64,000 nucleotides of DNA, taken from assembly GCF_002799155.1 (NCBI RefSeq), contig NZ_NERD01000002.1, positions 620,001 to 684,000 on the forward strand, given 5' to 3'. Source of the stretch: Stenotrophomonas maltophilia. GTDB lineage: Bacteria; Pseudomonadota; Gammaproteobacteria; Xanthomonadales; Xanthomonadaceae. Positions 18,247 to 26,415 of the stretch are shown here, one piece after another (the stretch's first letter is position 1; the number at the start of each line of letters is the position of its first letter). The notes beneath the pieces were generated by a model that searched no databases, was not told the origin of the DNA, and saw only the letters and a program-made list of their open reading frames with translations. A program made the translations under genes and the position numbers.

Positions 18247-18780
18247 ATGTGCACCTTCATCACCGTGTTCCTGCCCACCTCGTTTGCGCAGGTTGAAGCC
18301 GCCGCGATCATGGAGCGCAGCGGCCGGCGCCTGTTCGCCCAGGCATCGCCCAGCCTGTAGGCCGCCGTCGGCCCCGGTTGGCAGCCCTGGTTGAGCGCGG
18401 GCCACTGCGATTGCGGTACGGCCCTGGCATCGGCGCAGGCTGGGCCGAAGTGGAAGGGCGATGCCGAACGCTGGCGGAAGAAGGGCTGGAGTGAAGCGAA
18501 GATCGCCCGCGCGCAGGCCGAGCAGTCGGCGCGGCACGAGCAGGTTCAGCAGGCGTGCCGCGACGAAGCGCTGGTCGATGCCAGCCAGTGGCTGCAGCGC
18601 ATCGATGCGCTGCTGGGGGCAGGTGCGGCGCGCATCGGGCTTCTGGTGCGCGATTACGACGGCGCGGTGGGGGCCCGGCAGCCGAAGCCGCCGGAACGTC
18701 ACTGGTCGCGAGCGCGCTTGGCGGCGGGGGATCTGCTGGCACTCCAGCCGGGCACCCTGCATTGGGTGGAACCCAGGTGA
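18247..18780 (+). pseudogene. Hypothetical gene interrupted by an in-frame TAG
   Basis: Starting at ATG 18247 the frame encodes MCTFITVFLPTSFAQVEAAA and stops at TAG 18358-18360 after 37 codons. It then continues in the same frame, without further stops, to TGA 18778-18780, including the conserved-looking segment SAGHCDCGTALASAQ and a helical, charged C-terminal half. With the TAG read through, the product would be 177 residues. A single C-to-T change of a CAG codon would explain it. I know this only as a hypothetical-protein type, with no function. Alternatives are a sequencing error or re-initiation at TTG 18391. Confidence 0.7.
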
Positions 18781-18805
18781 AGCGCGCTGCGCGCATGGCG
18801 TGGAT

Positions 18806-19399
18806 CTACTGTTCCTGGTCGATGAACGCGTAGCCGCCGTCGATCAGCTGCTGCAGGTATGCGTCGAAGCTCGGCGCGATCACCGCATAGCTGTCCGGAT
18901 CATGCAGGTAGCGCACCACCTGGCCAACCGTGCCGCCCGGTGCGGGATCGAAATCCAGGTACAGCATCGAGGTGCCGCCGTTGTTCATGCAGTGCGAGAA
19001 GCACAGGCGGCGGTTCATCGGCAGATCCGCGTCAATGCCTTCACCCAGGATCTCAGGTTCGTCATCCAGCCACGCTTCGTAGATTGAACGGATGCTGTCG
19101 TCCCACTGCTGCTGGTCCTCGAAGATCTGGGCCACCGAGCGCAGGTAGTACGGATAGCCGCCGTCCTCCACGTCCGAGCCGAGCATCAGCACGCAGACCT
19201 CGCCACCGGGGTATTCACGGAAGTGGGTACCATCCACACGCGACAGCAGCGCGATGAGGCTGTCCGGCGCCTGCGGCCACTGCGTGCGCAGGCGCTGCAA
19301 GTCTTCGGCGCTGGCGCCCTGCACATGTGCCCACTGCGGGGCATCGTCGGCAGGCAGGCGCGGGATCAGGCCAGACAGGAAGTGATCAACAAGGTTCAT
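18806..19399 (-). CDS. SMI1/KNR4 family (SUKH) protein
   Basis: Cytoplasmic protein of 197 residues with the SMI1/KNR4 fold. Supporting segments are LQRLRTQWPQAPDSLIALLS near the N-terminus, the glycine/aspartate-rich middle LGSDVEDGGYPYYLRSVAQ, and a C-terminal FDAYLQQLIDGGYAF. Family members range from toxin-immunity proteins to housekeeping proteins. No toxin gene is adjacent, so an immunity role is not supported here. Its ATG lies 6 nt from a family B inverted repeat (19405-19518), which must therefore contain or interrupt its promoter region. Confidence 0.8.
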   Translation of the reverse strand: MNLVDHFLSGLIPRLPADDAPQWAHVQGASAEDLQRLRTQWPQAPDSLIALLSRVDGTHFREYPGGEVCVLMLGSDVEDGGYPYYLRSVAQIFEDQQQWDDSIRSIYEAWLDDEPEILGEGIDADLPMNRRLCFSHCMNNGGTSMLYLDFDPAPGGTVGQVVRYLHDPDSYAVIAPSFDAYLQQLIDGGYAFIDQEQ

Positions 19400-19404
19400 G
19401 CGGC

Positions 19405-19518
19405 AAAAAGGGGACGGAGGGGATTAAGTCGTATCCAACCACACCTGCGTCACGTCGCCAATGCAGAATGCGACGCGGGAGGGGCGAATACGGCTTAATC
19501 CCCTCCGTCCCCTTTTTT
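19405..19518. repeat. Long inverted repeat (family B), long-loop copy
   Basis: Arms of about 30 nt with core GGGGACGGAGGGGATTAAG on the left (19405-19434) and its complement, with one mismatch, on the right (19488-19518), separated by about 53 nt. Outer ends are A and T runs. It fills the whole gap between the divergent SMI1/KNR4 and dienelactone hydrolase genes, abutting the latter's Shine-Dalgarno GGAG at 19521. Confidence 0.87.
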
Positions 19519-19531
19519 GTGGAGCAGGCGC

Positions 19532-20317
19532 ATGAATCGTTGGCGATGCGGTGTGGCGGTGATCCTCGGGCTGGCGGCGATGCCGGCCTGGGCGGCGATG
19601 AAGACCCAGCCGGTGGAATGGACCCACCAGGGCACGACCTTCAGTGGTGTGCTGGTCTACGACGATGGCGGGCATGACAAACGCCCGGGACTGGTGATGG
19701 TGCCGAACTGGAAAGGCGTGAACGCATCGGCGATTGAAAAGGCCAAGCAGTTGGCCGGCGATGACTATGTGGTGCTGGTGGCCGATGTATACGGCAAGAG
19801 CGTGCGTCCGAAGACTGATGCGGAGGCCGGGCCGGTGGCCAGCAAGCTGCGCAACGACCGGGCGCTGCTGCGCGCACGTGCGCTGGAGGCGGTGAACGTG
19901 CTCAAGGCGCAGGCCGGCAAGGCGCCGCTGGATGCCAGCCGGATCGGTGCGGTGGGCTTCTGCTTCGGCGGCACCACGGTGCTGGAACTGGCCCGTGCCG
20001 GTGCGCCGCTGGCCGGCGTGGTCAGCCTGCATGGTGGGCTGGGCTCGCCGCTGCCTGCGCAGGCCGGTGGTACCCATCCATCGGTGCTGGTGCTCAACGG
20101 CGCCGACGACAGCAGCGTGACCGCCGAGGACATCGCCGGCTTCCAGAAGGAAATGAACGCGGCCAAAGTCGATTGGGAATTCACCAACTACAGCGGCGCG
20201 GTGCACTGCTTCGCCGAGCGCGATGCAAACAGCCCGCCGGGCTGCCAGTACAACGAACGGGCGGCCAAGCGCGCGTGGAAGGCGCTGGATGAGTTCTTCG
20301 AGGAGCGCTTCATGTAG
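19532..20317 (+). CDS. Exported dienelactone hydrolase family protein
   Basis: Alpha/beta hydrolase of 261 residues of the dienelactone hydrolase family (PF01738), with an N-terminal signal peptide (VAVILGLAAMPAWAA) that makes it periplasmic. The nucleophile is Cys144 in GAVGFCFGGTTVLEL. The catalytic aspartate is probably in LNGADDSSV and the histidine in SGAVHCFAE. GGAGCAGG at 19521-19528 supports the ATG at 19532. The substrate is unknown; exported members are common in Xanthomonadaceae. The TAG stop forms part of a GTAG repeat head. Confidence 0.88.
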   Translation: MNRWRCGVAVILGLAAMPAWAAMKTQPVEWTHQGTTFSGVLVYDDGGHDKRPGLVMVPNWKGVNASAIEKAKQLAGDDYVVLVADVYGKSVRPKTDAEAGPVASKLRNDRALLRARALEAVNVLKAQAGKAPLDASRIGAVGFCFGGTTVLELARAGAPLAGVVSLHGGLGSPLPAQAGGTHPSVLVLNGADDSSVTAEDIAGFQKEMNAAKVDWEFTNYSGAVHCFAERDANSPPGCQYNERAAKRAWKALDEFFEERFM

Positions 20318-20431
20318 TGCCGATAGTGCCGACCAACGGTCGGCACCTGCCGATGTTTCCGTGCCGACCAACGGTCGGCACCTACCCGTTCGGGTACGCC
20401 GGCCTGGTGGGTGCCGACCGTTGGTCGGCAC
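20314..20431. repeat. Cluster of three SMAG-like hairpins
   Basis: Three copies of GTGCCGACCAACGGTCGGCAC or its complement lie at 20326-20346, 20361-20381 and 20411-20431, with a GTAG head at 20314-20317 overlapping the stop codon of the hydrolase and a CTAC at 20382-20385. They occupy the gap between two convergent genes. Confidence 0.85.
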
Positions 20432-20438
20432 GCCTCCA

Positions 20439-21437
20439 TCAATGCGAGCGCTGCACCGCGTAGCGGGCCAGGCCGCGCAGGGCAGCCACGGCGTCGTTGT
20501 CGCACAGGCCATCGAGCGCGCGCTCGGCGGCCTCGGCGTATTCCTCGGCACGCGCGCGGCTGTACTCCAGGCCGCCGGTGGCGCGGATCGCGGCCAGCAC
20601 TTCCGGCATCGCCGAGGCATCGCCGTCCTGCACGATGGTGCGCAGGCGCTCGCGGGTGGCGTCGTCGGAGTGGGCCATCGCGTGGATCAGCGGCAGCGTG
20701 GCCTTGCCCTCGGCGAGGTCGTCGCCCAGGTTCTTGCCCAGTTCCTCGGCGTTGGCCGAGTAGTCCAGCACGTCGTCGGCGATCTGGAACGCGTAGCCCA
20801 GGTGCATGCCGTAGTCGAACAGGGCCTGCTGGGTGGCCTCGTCCACGCCGCTGGCCAGCGCGCCCAGGCGGGTGCCGGCGGCGAACAGCACTGCGGTCTT
20901 GCGCTCGATCACGCGCAGGTACGCCGCTTCGTCGGTATCCGGGTTGTGCACGTGCAGCAGCTGCAGCACTTCACCCTCGGCGATGCGGTTGGTGGCATCG
21001 GCCAGGATCTGCATCACCGACATGCGTTCCAGCTCGACCATCAGCTGGAAGCTGCGCGAGTACAGGAAGTCGCCGACCAGCACGCTGGGCGCGTTGCCCC
21101 ACAGCGCGTTGGCGGTGCTGCGGCCACGGCGCAGGCTGGATTCGTCCACCACGTCGTCGTGCAGCAGGGTGGAGGTGTGGATGAACTCGATGATCGCCGC
21201 CAGCTGGTGGTGGTCCGGACCGGCGTGGCCGACCGCGTGGCCGGCCAGCATCACCAGCATCGGGCGCAGGCGTTTGCCGCCGGCGGAAATGATGTGGTCG
21301 GCGATCTGGTTGATCAGCACGACGTCCGAAGACAGCCGGCGCCGGATCAGGGCGTCGACGGCGGCCATGTCGGCCGCGGCTAGCGACTGGATCTGGGGCA
21401 GGCCCAGGGCGGGACGGGTGTCTTCGGTGATGGTCAT
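20439..21437 (-). CDS. ispB: Octaprenyl diphosphate synthase
   Basis: Trans-polyprenyl diphosphate synthase of 332 residues that elongates farnesyl diphosphate with isopentenyl units to make the ubiquinone side chain. Both aspartate-rich motifs are present: LLHDDVVDES (first, about residues 92-101) and QIADDVLDYS (second). GGKRLRPMLVML is the substrate-binding GGKR region. The chain-length class (C40) is inferred from similarity and from quinone use in the group. It stands alone; the usual rplU-rpmA neighbours are absent. Confidence 0.93.
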   Translation of the reverse strand: MTITEDTRPALGLPQIQSLAAADMAAVDALIRRRLSSDVVLINQIADHIISAGGKRLRPMLVMLAGHAVGHAGPDHHQLAAIIEFIHTSTLLHDDVVDESSLRRGRSTANALWGNAPSVLVGDFLYSRSFQLMVELERMSVMQILADATNRIAEGEVLQLLHVHNPDTDEAAYLRVIERKTAVLFAAGTRLGALASGVDEATQQALFDYGMHLGYAFQIADDVLDYSANAEELGKNLGDDLAEGKATLPLIHAMAHSDDATRERLRTIVQDGDASAMPEVLAAIRATGGLEYSRARAEEYAEAAERALDGLCDNDAVAALRGLARYAVQRSH

Positions 21438-21542
21438 GCGATCAGGCTTTCAGGCTCACCACCGATTATAGGCGCTGGCCGTGAATTCGGGCGCAAACCG
21501 GTCCGCGCGGCATTTCCAGCCCGGCCAGCGCCGCCGTCTGCG

Positions 21543-21556
21543 TGAATACGTATGCA
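21543..21556. promoter_or_regulatory. Putative LacI-family operator (site 1)
   Basis: TGAATACGTATGCA, a palindrome with one mismatch per arm pair, 96 nt upstream of the alpha-glucosidase ATG. An identical site is at 28544-28557 and the reverse complement at 26315-26328, all in front of maltodextrin genes. The likely ligand is the LacI regulator at 35450-36481. Confidence 0.75.
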
Positions 21557-21651
21557 GGTTGCGCCATGCCCGGGAGGCCGCCGCTAAGCTTGCCGGATCA
21601 GGATTTCGGCCCGCTGCCGGCGGGTCCCGCATGCCCGGAGGGGGGCTGTCG

Positions 21652-23265
21652 ATGTCGCACTATCCATGGTGGCGCGGAGCCGTCATCTACCAGATCTACC
21701 CGCGCAGCTACCTCGATGCCAACGGCGACGGGGTGGGTGACCTGCCGGGCATCATCGAGCGGCTGGACCACATCGCCGCGCTGGGCGTGGATGCGATCTG
21801 GATTTCGCCGTTCTTCAAGTCGCCGATGGCCGACTTCGGCTACGACATCGCCGACTACCGCGATGTCGATCCGCTGTTCGGTAGCCTGGATGACTTCGAC
21901 CGCCTGTTGGCCAAGGCCCACGGCCTGGGCCTGAAGGTGATGATCGACCAGGTGCTGAGCCACACCTCGATCGAGCACGCCTGGTTCCGCGAGAGCCGCC
22001 AGGACCGCCGCAACCCGAAGGCGGACTGGTACGTGTGGGCCGACCCGCGCGAGGACGGCACCCCGCCCAACAACTGGCTGTCGCTGTTCGGCGGCTGCGC
22101 CTGGCAGTGGGAGCCGCGCCGCGAGCAGTACTACCTGCACAACTTCCTGGTCGACCAGCCGGACCTGAACTTCCATCACCCGGACGTGCAGCAGGCGACC
22201 CTGGACAACGTGCGCTTCTGGCTGGACCGCGGCGTGGATGGCTTCCGCCTGGATGCGATCAACTTCTGCTTCCACGACGCACAGCTGCGTGACAACCCGG
22301 CCAAGCCCGCCGACAAGCGGGTGGGGCGCGGCTTCAGCCCGGACAACCCGTACGCCTACCAGTACCACTACTACAACAACACCCAGCCGGAGAACCTGCC
22401 GTTCCTGGAGCGCCTGCGCGCGCTGCTGGACGAGTACCCGGGAGCGGTCAGCCTGGGCGAGATCTCCTCGGAGGATTCGCTGGCCACCACCGCCGAGTAC
22501 ACCCGCGATGGCCGCCTGCACATGGGCTACAGCTTCGAGCTGCTGGTGGACGACTACAGCGCGGCCTACATCCGCGACACGGTCTCGCGGCTGGAAGCGG
22601 CAATGACCGAAGGCTGGCCGTGCTGGGCGGTTTCGAATCACGACGTGGAGCGGGCGGTCAGCCGCTGGGGCGGTCACCCGGCCGACCCGCGCCTGGCGCG
22701 GATGCTGGTGGCGATGCTGTGCTCGCTGCGCGGCTCGGTCTGCCTGTACCAGGGCGAAGAGCTGGGCCTGGCCGAGGCCGAGGTGCCGTTCGAGGCGCTG
22801 CAGGACCCCTATGGCATCACCTTCTGGCCGAACTTCAAGGGCCGCGACGGCTGCCGGACGCCGCTGCCGTGGACCGAAGCGCCGCTGGCCGGTTTCACCA
22901 CGGGCCAGCCCTGGTTGCCGATCCCGGCCGAGCACCGCGCCGCGGCGGTGGCCGTGCAGGAGCGCGACCCGCACTCAGTGCTGGCCGCGTTCCGGGCGTA
23001 CCTGGCCTGGCGGCATACCCAGCCGGTGCTCCTGCATGGCAGCATCCGATTCATCGAAAGTGCCGAGCCAGTGCTGCTGTTCGAGCGTATGCTTGCAGAT
23101 GAAACCCTCCTGCTGGCCTTCAACCTGTCGGCCGAGGCGGTGAGCCATCCGTTGCCGCCGGGCAATTGGCAACAGGTGGCGGTACCGGGCCCGGATGCGG
23201 GCACGGTGCAGGGCAATGAACTCCAGCTGCCACCGCGCGCGGTGTATTGCGCCCGACGCAGCTGA
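21652..23265 (+). CDS. GH13 alpha-glucosidase / alpha-glucosyltransferase
   Basis: Cytoplasmic GH13 (subfamily 23-like) enzyme of 537 residues, closely resembling the Xanthomonas alpha-glucosidase with glucosyl-transfer activity (XgtA). It hydrolyses alpha-1,4-glucosidic bonds of maltose and short maltodextrins. Catalytic residues fall at the expected places: nucleophile Asp201 (GFRLDAINF), acid/base Glu270 (SLGEISSED) and Asp331 (VSNHDVERA). There is no signal peptide from the ATG at 21652 (MSHYPWWRGAVIYQIYPRSY); the frame is open to 21481 but the extension is not family-like. Site 1 upstream and the terminator at 23293-23324 mark it as a single-gene transcript under the same control as the genes that follow. 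Confidence 0.94.
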   Translation: MSHYPWWRGAVIYQIYPRSYLDANGDGVGDLPGIIERLDHIAALGVDAIWISPFFKSPMADFGYDIADYRDVDPLFGSLDDFDRLLAKAHGLGLKVMIDQVLSHTSIEHAWFRESRQDRRNPKADWYVWADPREDGTPPNNWLSLFGGCAWQWEPRREQYYLHNFLVDQPDLNFHHPDVQQATLDNVRFWLDRGVDGFRLDAINFCFHDAQLRDNPAKPADKRVGRGFSPDNPYAYQYHYYNNTQPENLPFLERLRALLDEYPGAVSLGEISSEDSLATTAEYTRDGRLHMGYSFELLVDDYSAAYIRDTVSRLEAAMTEGWPCWAVSNHDVERAVSRWGGHPADPRLARMLVAMLCSLRGSVCLYQGEELGLAEAEVPFEALQDPYGITFWPNFKGRDGCRTPLPWTEAPLAGFTTGQPWLPIPAEHRAAAVAVQERDPHSVLAAFRAYLAWRHTQPVLLHGSIRFIESAEPVLLFERMLADETLLLAFNLSAEAVSHPLPPGNWQQVAVPGPDAGTVQGNELQLPPRAVYCARRS

Positions 23266-23292
23266 CCGTTTTCTCCGGTGGCGGTACTTGCG

Positions 23293-23324
23293 GGGACGGG
23301 GCCGAAGCGCCCCGTCCCTTTTTT
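23293..23324 (+). terminator. Terminator of the alpha-glucosidase gene
   Basis: Ten-bp stem GGGACGGGGC / GCCCCGTCCC with a 6-nt loop, followed by six T residues, 27 nt after the stop. Confidence 0.9.
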
Positions 23325-23355
23325 GTGGGTGGGGTTCCGGCGAAGGGCATCCGCG

Positions 23356-23388
23356 CAAAAGAAAACCCGCTGCCTGCGCAGCGGGTTT
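23356..23388 (-). terminator. Terminator of the TonB receptor gene
   Basis: Eleven-bp stem AAACCCGCTGC / GCAGCGGGTTT with a CTGC loop. On the minus strand it is followed by a T-rich tract (complement of AAAAGAAAA). It is 45 nt after the receptor stop. Confidence 0.85.
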
Positions 23389-23398
23389 CCGATGAGTC

Positions 23399-23423
23399 GT
23401 TGCCGGCCAGCGGCCGGCACTAC
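23399..23423. repeat. SMAG-type REP
   Basis: TTGCCGGCCAGCGGCCGGCA followed by CTAC; the GTAG head is on the minus strand. It lies between the receptor stop and its terminator. Confidence 0.82.
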
Positions 23424-23433
23424 CCGGTCATGG

Positions 23434-26190
23434 TCAGAACTTGTAGTTCACGCCCAGCATGTAGGTGCGGCCCCACTCGATGTACTCCAGCGGGCGGTCC
23501 TTGCTGCCGGCATAGGTGCGGTACGGCTCGTTGGTCAGGTTGCTGCCCTGCAGCAGCAGGGTCAGGCCACGCAGGGCGCTGCTGTCGCTGAAGGTGTAGC
23601 TGACCTGCGCATCGGTCACGTTTTCGCCCACCACGTAGCGCAGGCTGCGGTTGCCATTGAAGTTGCCGATCTCACCGATGAAGTCCGAACGGCGGCGCTG
23701 GCTGACGCGTGCTTCAAAGCCGCTGCGCTCGTAGTAGGCGGTGAAGTTGTACACGCGCTTGGACAGGCCCGGCAGGCTGATCGGGTCGGTACCCACGCTG
23801 GAAGCACTCTCCGGGTCCAGGATGGTGATGTCGCTCTTGTTGAACGTCGCGCTGGCCTGCACGCCGAAGCCACGCAGGCTGTCGGTCAGCATGTCCAGCG
23901 GGAAGGACGCGGTCAGTTCCAGGCCCTTCAGCGTGCCGCCCTTGCCGTTCTGCGGTGCGGAGAAGGTGCCGGTGGTCAGCACCGGCGCGGTCATGCCCGG
24001 CGGCGGTACGTAGCTGCCCAGCAGCGAGGTGAAGTCGTAGTTGTCCACCGACTGGGTGTAGACGTAGCTCTTCAGGTCCTTGTAGAAGATCGCGGCGGCC
24101 ACGTAGGCCTTCTCGCCGAAGTACTTCTCATAGGACAGGTCCAGCGCGGTGGCGCGCCATGGGTCCAGCAGCGGGTTGCCGCCACTGCCGCCGGGGCGGC
24201 CGGTACCGGTGTCCACGCCGAACTCCAGGCCGGCGCGCATCTGGTCCACGCGCGGTCGCGCGACCTGCTTGGCGGCGGCGAAGCGCAGCGTCTGCTGGTG
24301 CGGGAACATGAAGGCCAGGTTCAAGCTGGGCAGCCAGTCGTTGTAGGTACGGCCGTTCGAGTACGGCTGCACGTTGTTGCCGGCGGACTGCGAGCTGTCC
24401 CAGTAACGCGAATCCGAGCTCTGGTCGGTGTGCTGCATCTGCACGCCGATGTTGCCGCGCACGCCAACCACGCCGATGTCGGCGTTGATGTTCAGGCGCG
24501 CCCACGCCGTGGTGATCTTCTCCTGCACCGTCCACGACTTGGGAATCAGGTAGTCCAGGTTGTCGACCGGGTTGAAGGTCATGTAACGACCCACAGCGGC
24601 CGGCACGTTCCACGCCGGAATGGTGCCGAGGCCGGCGAAGCCGAGGTTCACCGGTCGGTACTGCAGGTCCGCGGCGATGTTGGCGTCGCCCTGTGCGCCG
24701 AGCAGGATGTTGCCTTCGGACTGGGTCTTCACCTTGCGGCGATCGGCGTAGTTCACGCCGATATCGATGTCCGGTGCCCACGAGGCGATGGCATCGGGCA
24801 GTGCAATGGTGGCGGCCAGCTTGCCGCCCTTCAGGCGGTCTTCCACCTTCGGCACCTTGCCGTAGCCGGAACCGTAGATGGTGTTGGTCAGGAACAGCGC
24901 GTCAGGGTTGGAGTAGTCCAGGCCCGGGCTGATCTGCGAAAAGCCGTCCTGGCGGATCGTCACGCCGATCGTGTCCAGCTGCGGCATCGGAGTCAGCTGC
25001 AGGTTGTTTTCCAGGTTCAGTTCATCGCGCGTGGCCTTGGAGTAGTTCAGGTCGGCGACCAGCTTGACGCCGCTGAAGTTGAACTCGTTGTTCCAGCCGA
25101 ACGCATCGATCTTGTCCTTGCGCTTGTTGTACATGCCGCGCACCAGCGGATAGACACCGCTGGCGGTGCCGCCGGTGAACGAACCGTTGGCGTTGACCTG
25201 CGGATTGCTGACCAGCAGGCCCGGGGTGTAGTTGCCGTTGTAGTTGCTGAGATTCAGCTCGAACTGATTGGCGGTGTCGATCTGCTCGGCTTCGGTGTGG
25301 AACGCGTCGAAGGTGCTGGTCCAGCTGTTGTTGGGCCGGAACTGGATGGTGGCCATCACGCCGTCGCGCTTGTTGTTGCCGGTGCGGCGCAGGGCCTTGA
25401 TGCCGTCGGAGAAATAGGTGCCCGCCGCAACGCCCGGGCGGTTGCCCTTGTCGGTGTGCTCGGTGGTCCACGGCTCATACAGGCCGACCTGGTTTTCCTG
25501 GATCGGCATGTCGCTGTGCGCGTAGCCGATGGCGATGCCCAGGGTCTTGTCCAGGAACTGGTCGATGTAGCTGGCGCTGAAGCGGTTGCCGTACGGGTCG
25601 GTGTTGGCGGCGCGGCCCAGCGAACTCTTCTGGTAGCGGCCGCTGACCGCGATCACGCGCTCGCCGAAGCTGAGCGGGCGCGCGGTCTGCATGTCGATGG
25701 TGCCCGACAGGCCCTGGCCGACCAGCGCGGCATCCGGAGTCTTGTACACGGTCACGCCATTGACCAGTTCGGACGGGTACTGGTCGAACTCGACGCCACG
25801 GTTGTCGCCGGTACTGACCACTTCACGGCCGTTGAGCAGGGTGGTGGCGAAGTCCGGCGACAGGCCGCGCACGCTGATCACCTGCGCGCGGCCGGCCACG
25901 CGCTGGGCGGCCAGGCCGGGCAGGCGCGAGATGGATTCGGCGATGCTGACGTCGGGCAGCTTGCCGATGTCTTCGGCGGAGATCGCTTCAACCACCGAGG
26001 TGGCATCCTGCTTGACCGCGATCGCGCTCTCGATGCCGCGGCGGATGCCGGTGACCTGCACCGTATCCAGGTTGGTGGCGGCGGTGCCGGCCGGCGTGGT
26101 GGTGCTCTGCGTGGACTGTGCCGACGCCAGTGTCGGCGCCAGGACAACGGCCAGCGCGATGCTCAGCGCGCTGCGCTTGTGGTTCAACAT
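23434..26190 (-). CDS. TonB-dependent receptor, probable maltodextrin transporter
   Basis: Outer-membrane receptor of 918 residues that should import its ligand using TonB energy. A signal peptide (ALSIALAVVLAPTLASAQ) is followed by a TonB-box-like region (DTVQVTGIRRG), the plug domain (about residues 55-170: ISAEDIGKLPDVSIAESISR, VISVRGLSPDFATTLLNGRE) and a long beta-barrel ending in the aromatic C-terminus YMLGVNYKF. The plug matches the TonB-Xanth-Caul subfamily used for carbohydrates. Start at 26190 with GGGAGGGG before it. Site 2 lies 125 nt upstream, and flanking alpha-glucosidases point to maltose or maltodextrins as ligand; this is inferred from context. Confidence 0.92.
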   Translation of the reverse strand: MLNHKRSALSIALAVVLAPTLASAQSTQSTTTPAGTAATNLDTVQVTGIRRGIESAIAVKQDATSVVEAISAEDIGKLPDVSIAESISRLPGLAAQRVAGRAQVISVRGLSPDFATTLLNGREVVSTGDNRGVEFDQYPSELVNGVTVYKTPDAALVGQGLSGTIDMQTARPLSFGERVIAVSGRYQKSSLGRAANTDPYGNRFSASYIDQFLDKTLGIAIGYAHSDMPIQENQVGLYEPWTTEHTDKGNRPGVAAGTYFSDGIKALRRTGNNKRDGVMATIQFRPNNSWTSTFDAFHTEAEQIDTANQFELNLSNYNGNYTPGLLVSNPQVNANGSFTGGTASGVYPLVRGMYNKRKDKIDAFGWNNEFNFSGVKLVADLNYSKATRDELNLENNLQLTPMPQLDTIGVTIRQDGFSQISPGLDYSNPDALFLTNTIYGSGYGKVPKVEDRLKGGKLAATIALPDAIASWAPDIDIGVNYADRRKVKTQSEGNILLGAQGDANIAADLQYRPVNLGFAGLGTIPAWNVPAAVGRYMTFNPVDNLDYLIPKSWTVQEKITTAWARLNINADIGVVGVRGNIGVQMQHTDQSSDSRYWDSSQSAGNNVQPYSNGRTYNDWLPSLNLAFMFPHQQTLRFAAAKQVARPRVDQMRAGLEFGVDTGTGRPGGSGGNPLLDPWRATALDLSYEKYFGEKAYVAAAIFYKDLKSYVYTQSVDNYDFTSLLGSYVPPPGMTAPVLTTGTFSAPQNGKGGTLKGLELTASFPLDMLTDSLRGFGVQASATFNKSDITILDPESASSVGTDPISLPGLSKRVYNFTAYYERSGFEARVSQRRRSDFIGEIGNFNGNRSLRYVVGENVTDAQVSYTFSDSSALRGLTLLLQGSNLTNEPYRTYAGSKDRPLEYIEWGRTYMLGVNYKF

Positions 26191-26314
26191 TTTCCCCTCC
26201 CAGGCAATGTTGCAGATCGATTCGTGAACGTCCCGGCGTGACCGTGGACGTGCGACGCGGTGGCCGCTGTCGTCGCCGCTATGGTAGGCAGCGCGTTCTT
26301 CGCGGGGATCACCC

Positions 26315-26328
26315 TGCATACGTATTCA
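26315..26328. promoter_or_regulatory. Putative LacI-family operator (site 2)
   Basis: TGCATACGTATTCA, the reverse complement of sites 1 and 3, 125 nt upstream of the TonB receptor ATG and about 90 nt after the end of the GH97 gene. Confidence 0.75.
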
Positions 26329-26415
26329 ATGGCGTCCGCAGGGTTGTAATCGCTTTCAGATCCCCGCCACGATGGCGCCGGGCGATGCCCGGCGAACGTC
26401 GCGCGGGGGCGTTCA

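Noticed and set aside
18806..19399. Immunity protein of a contact-dependent or polymorphic toxin system
   Set aside because: SMI1/KNR4 proteins can be immunity proteins, but no toxin or secretion gene is adjacent.
23278..26241. Plus-strand open frame of 987 codons opposite the TonB receptor
   Set aside because: Shadow of the receptor; it also runs through a terminator and a REP element.
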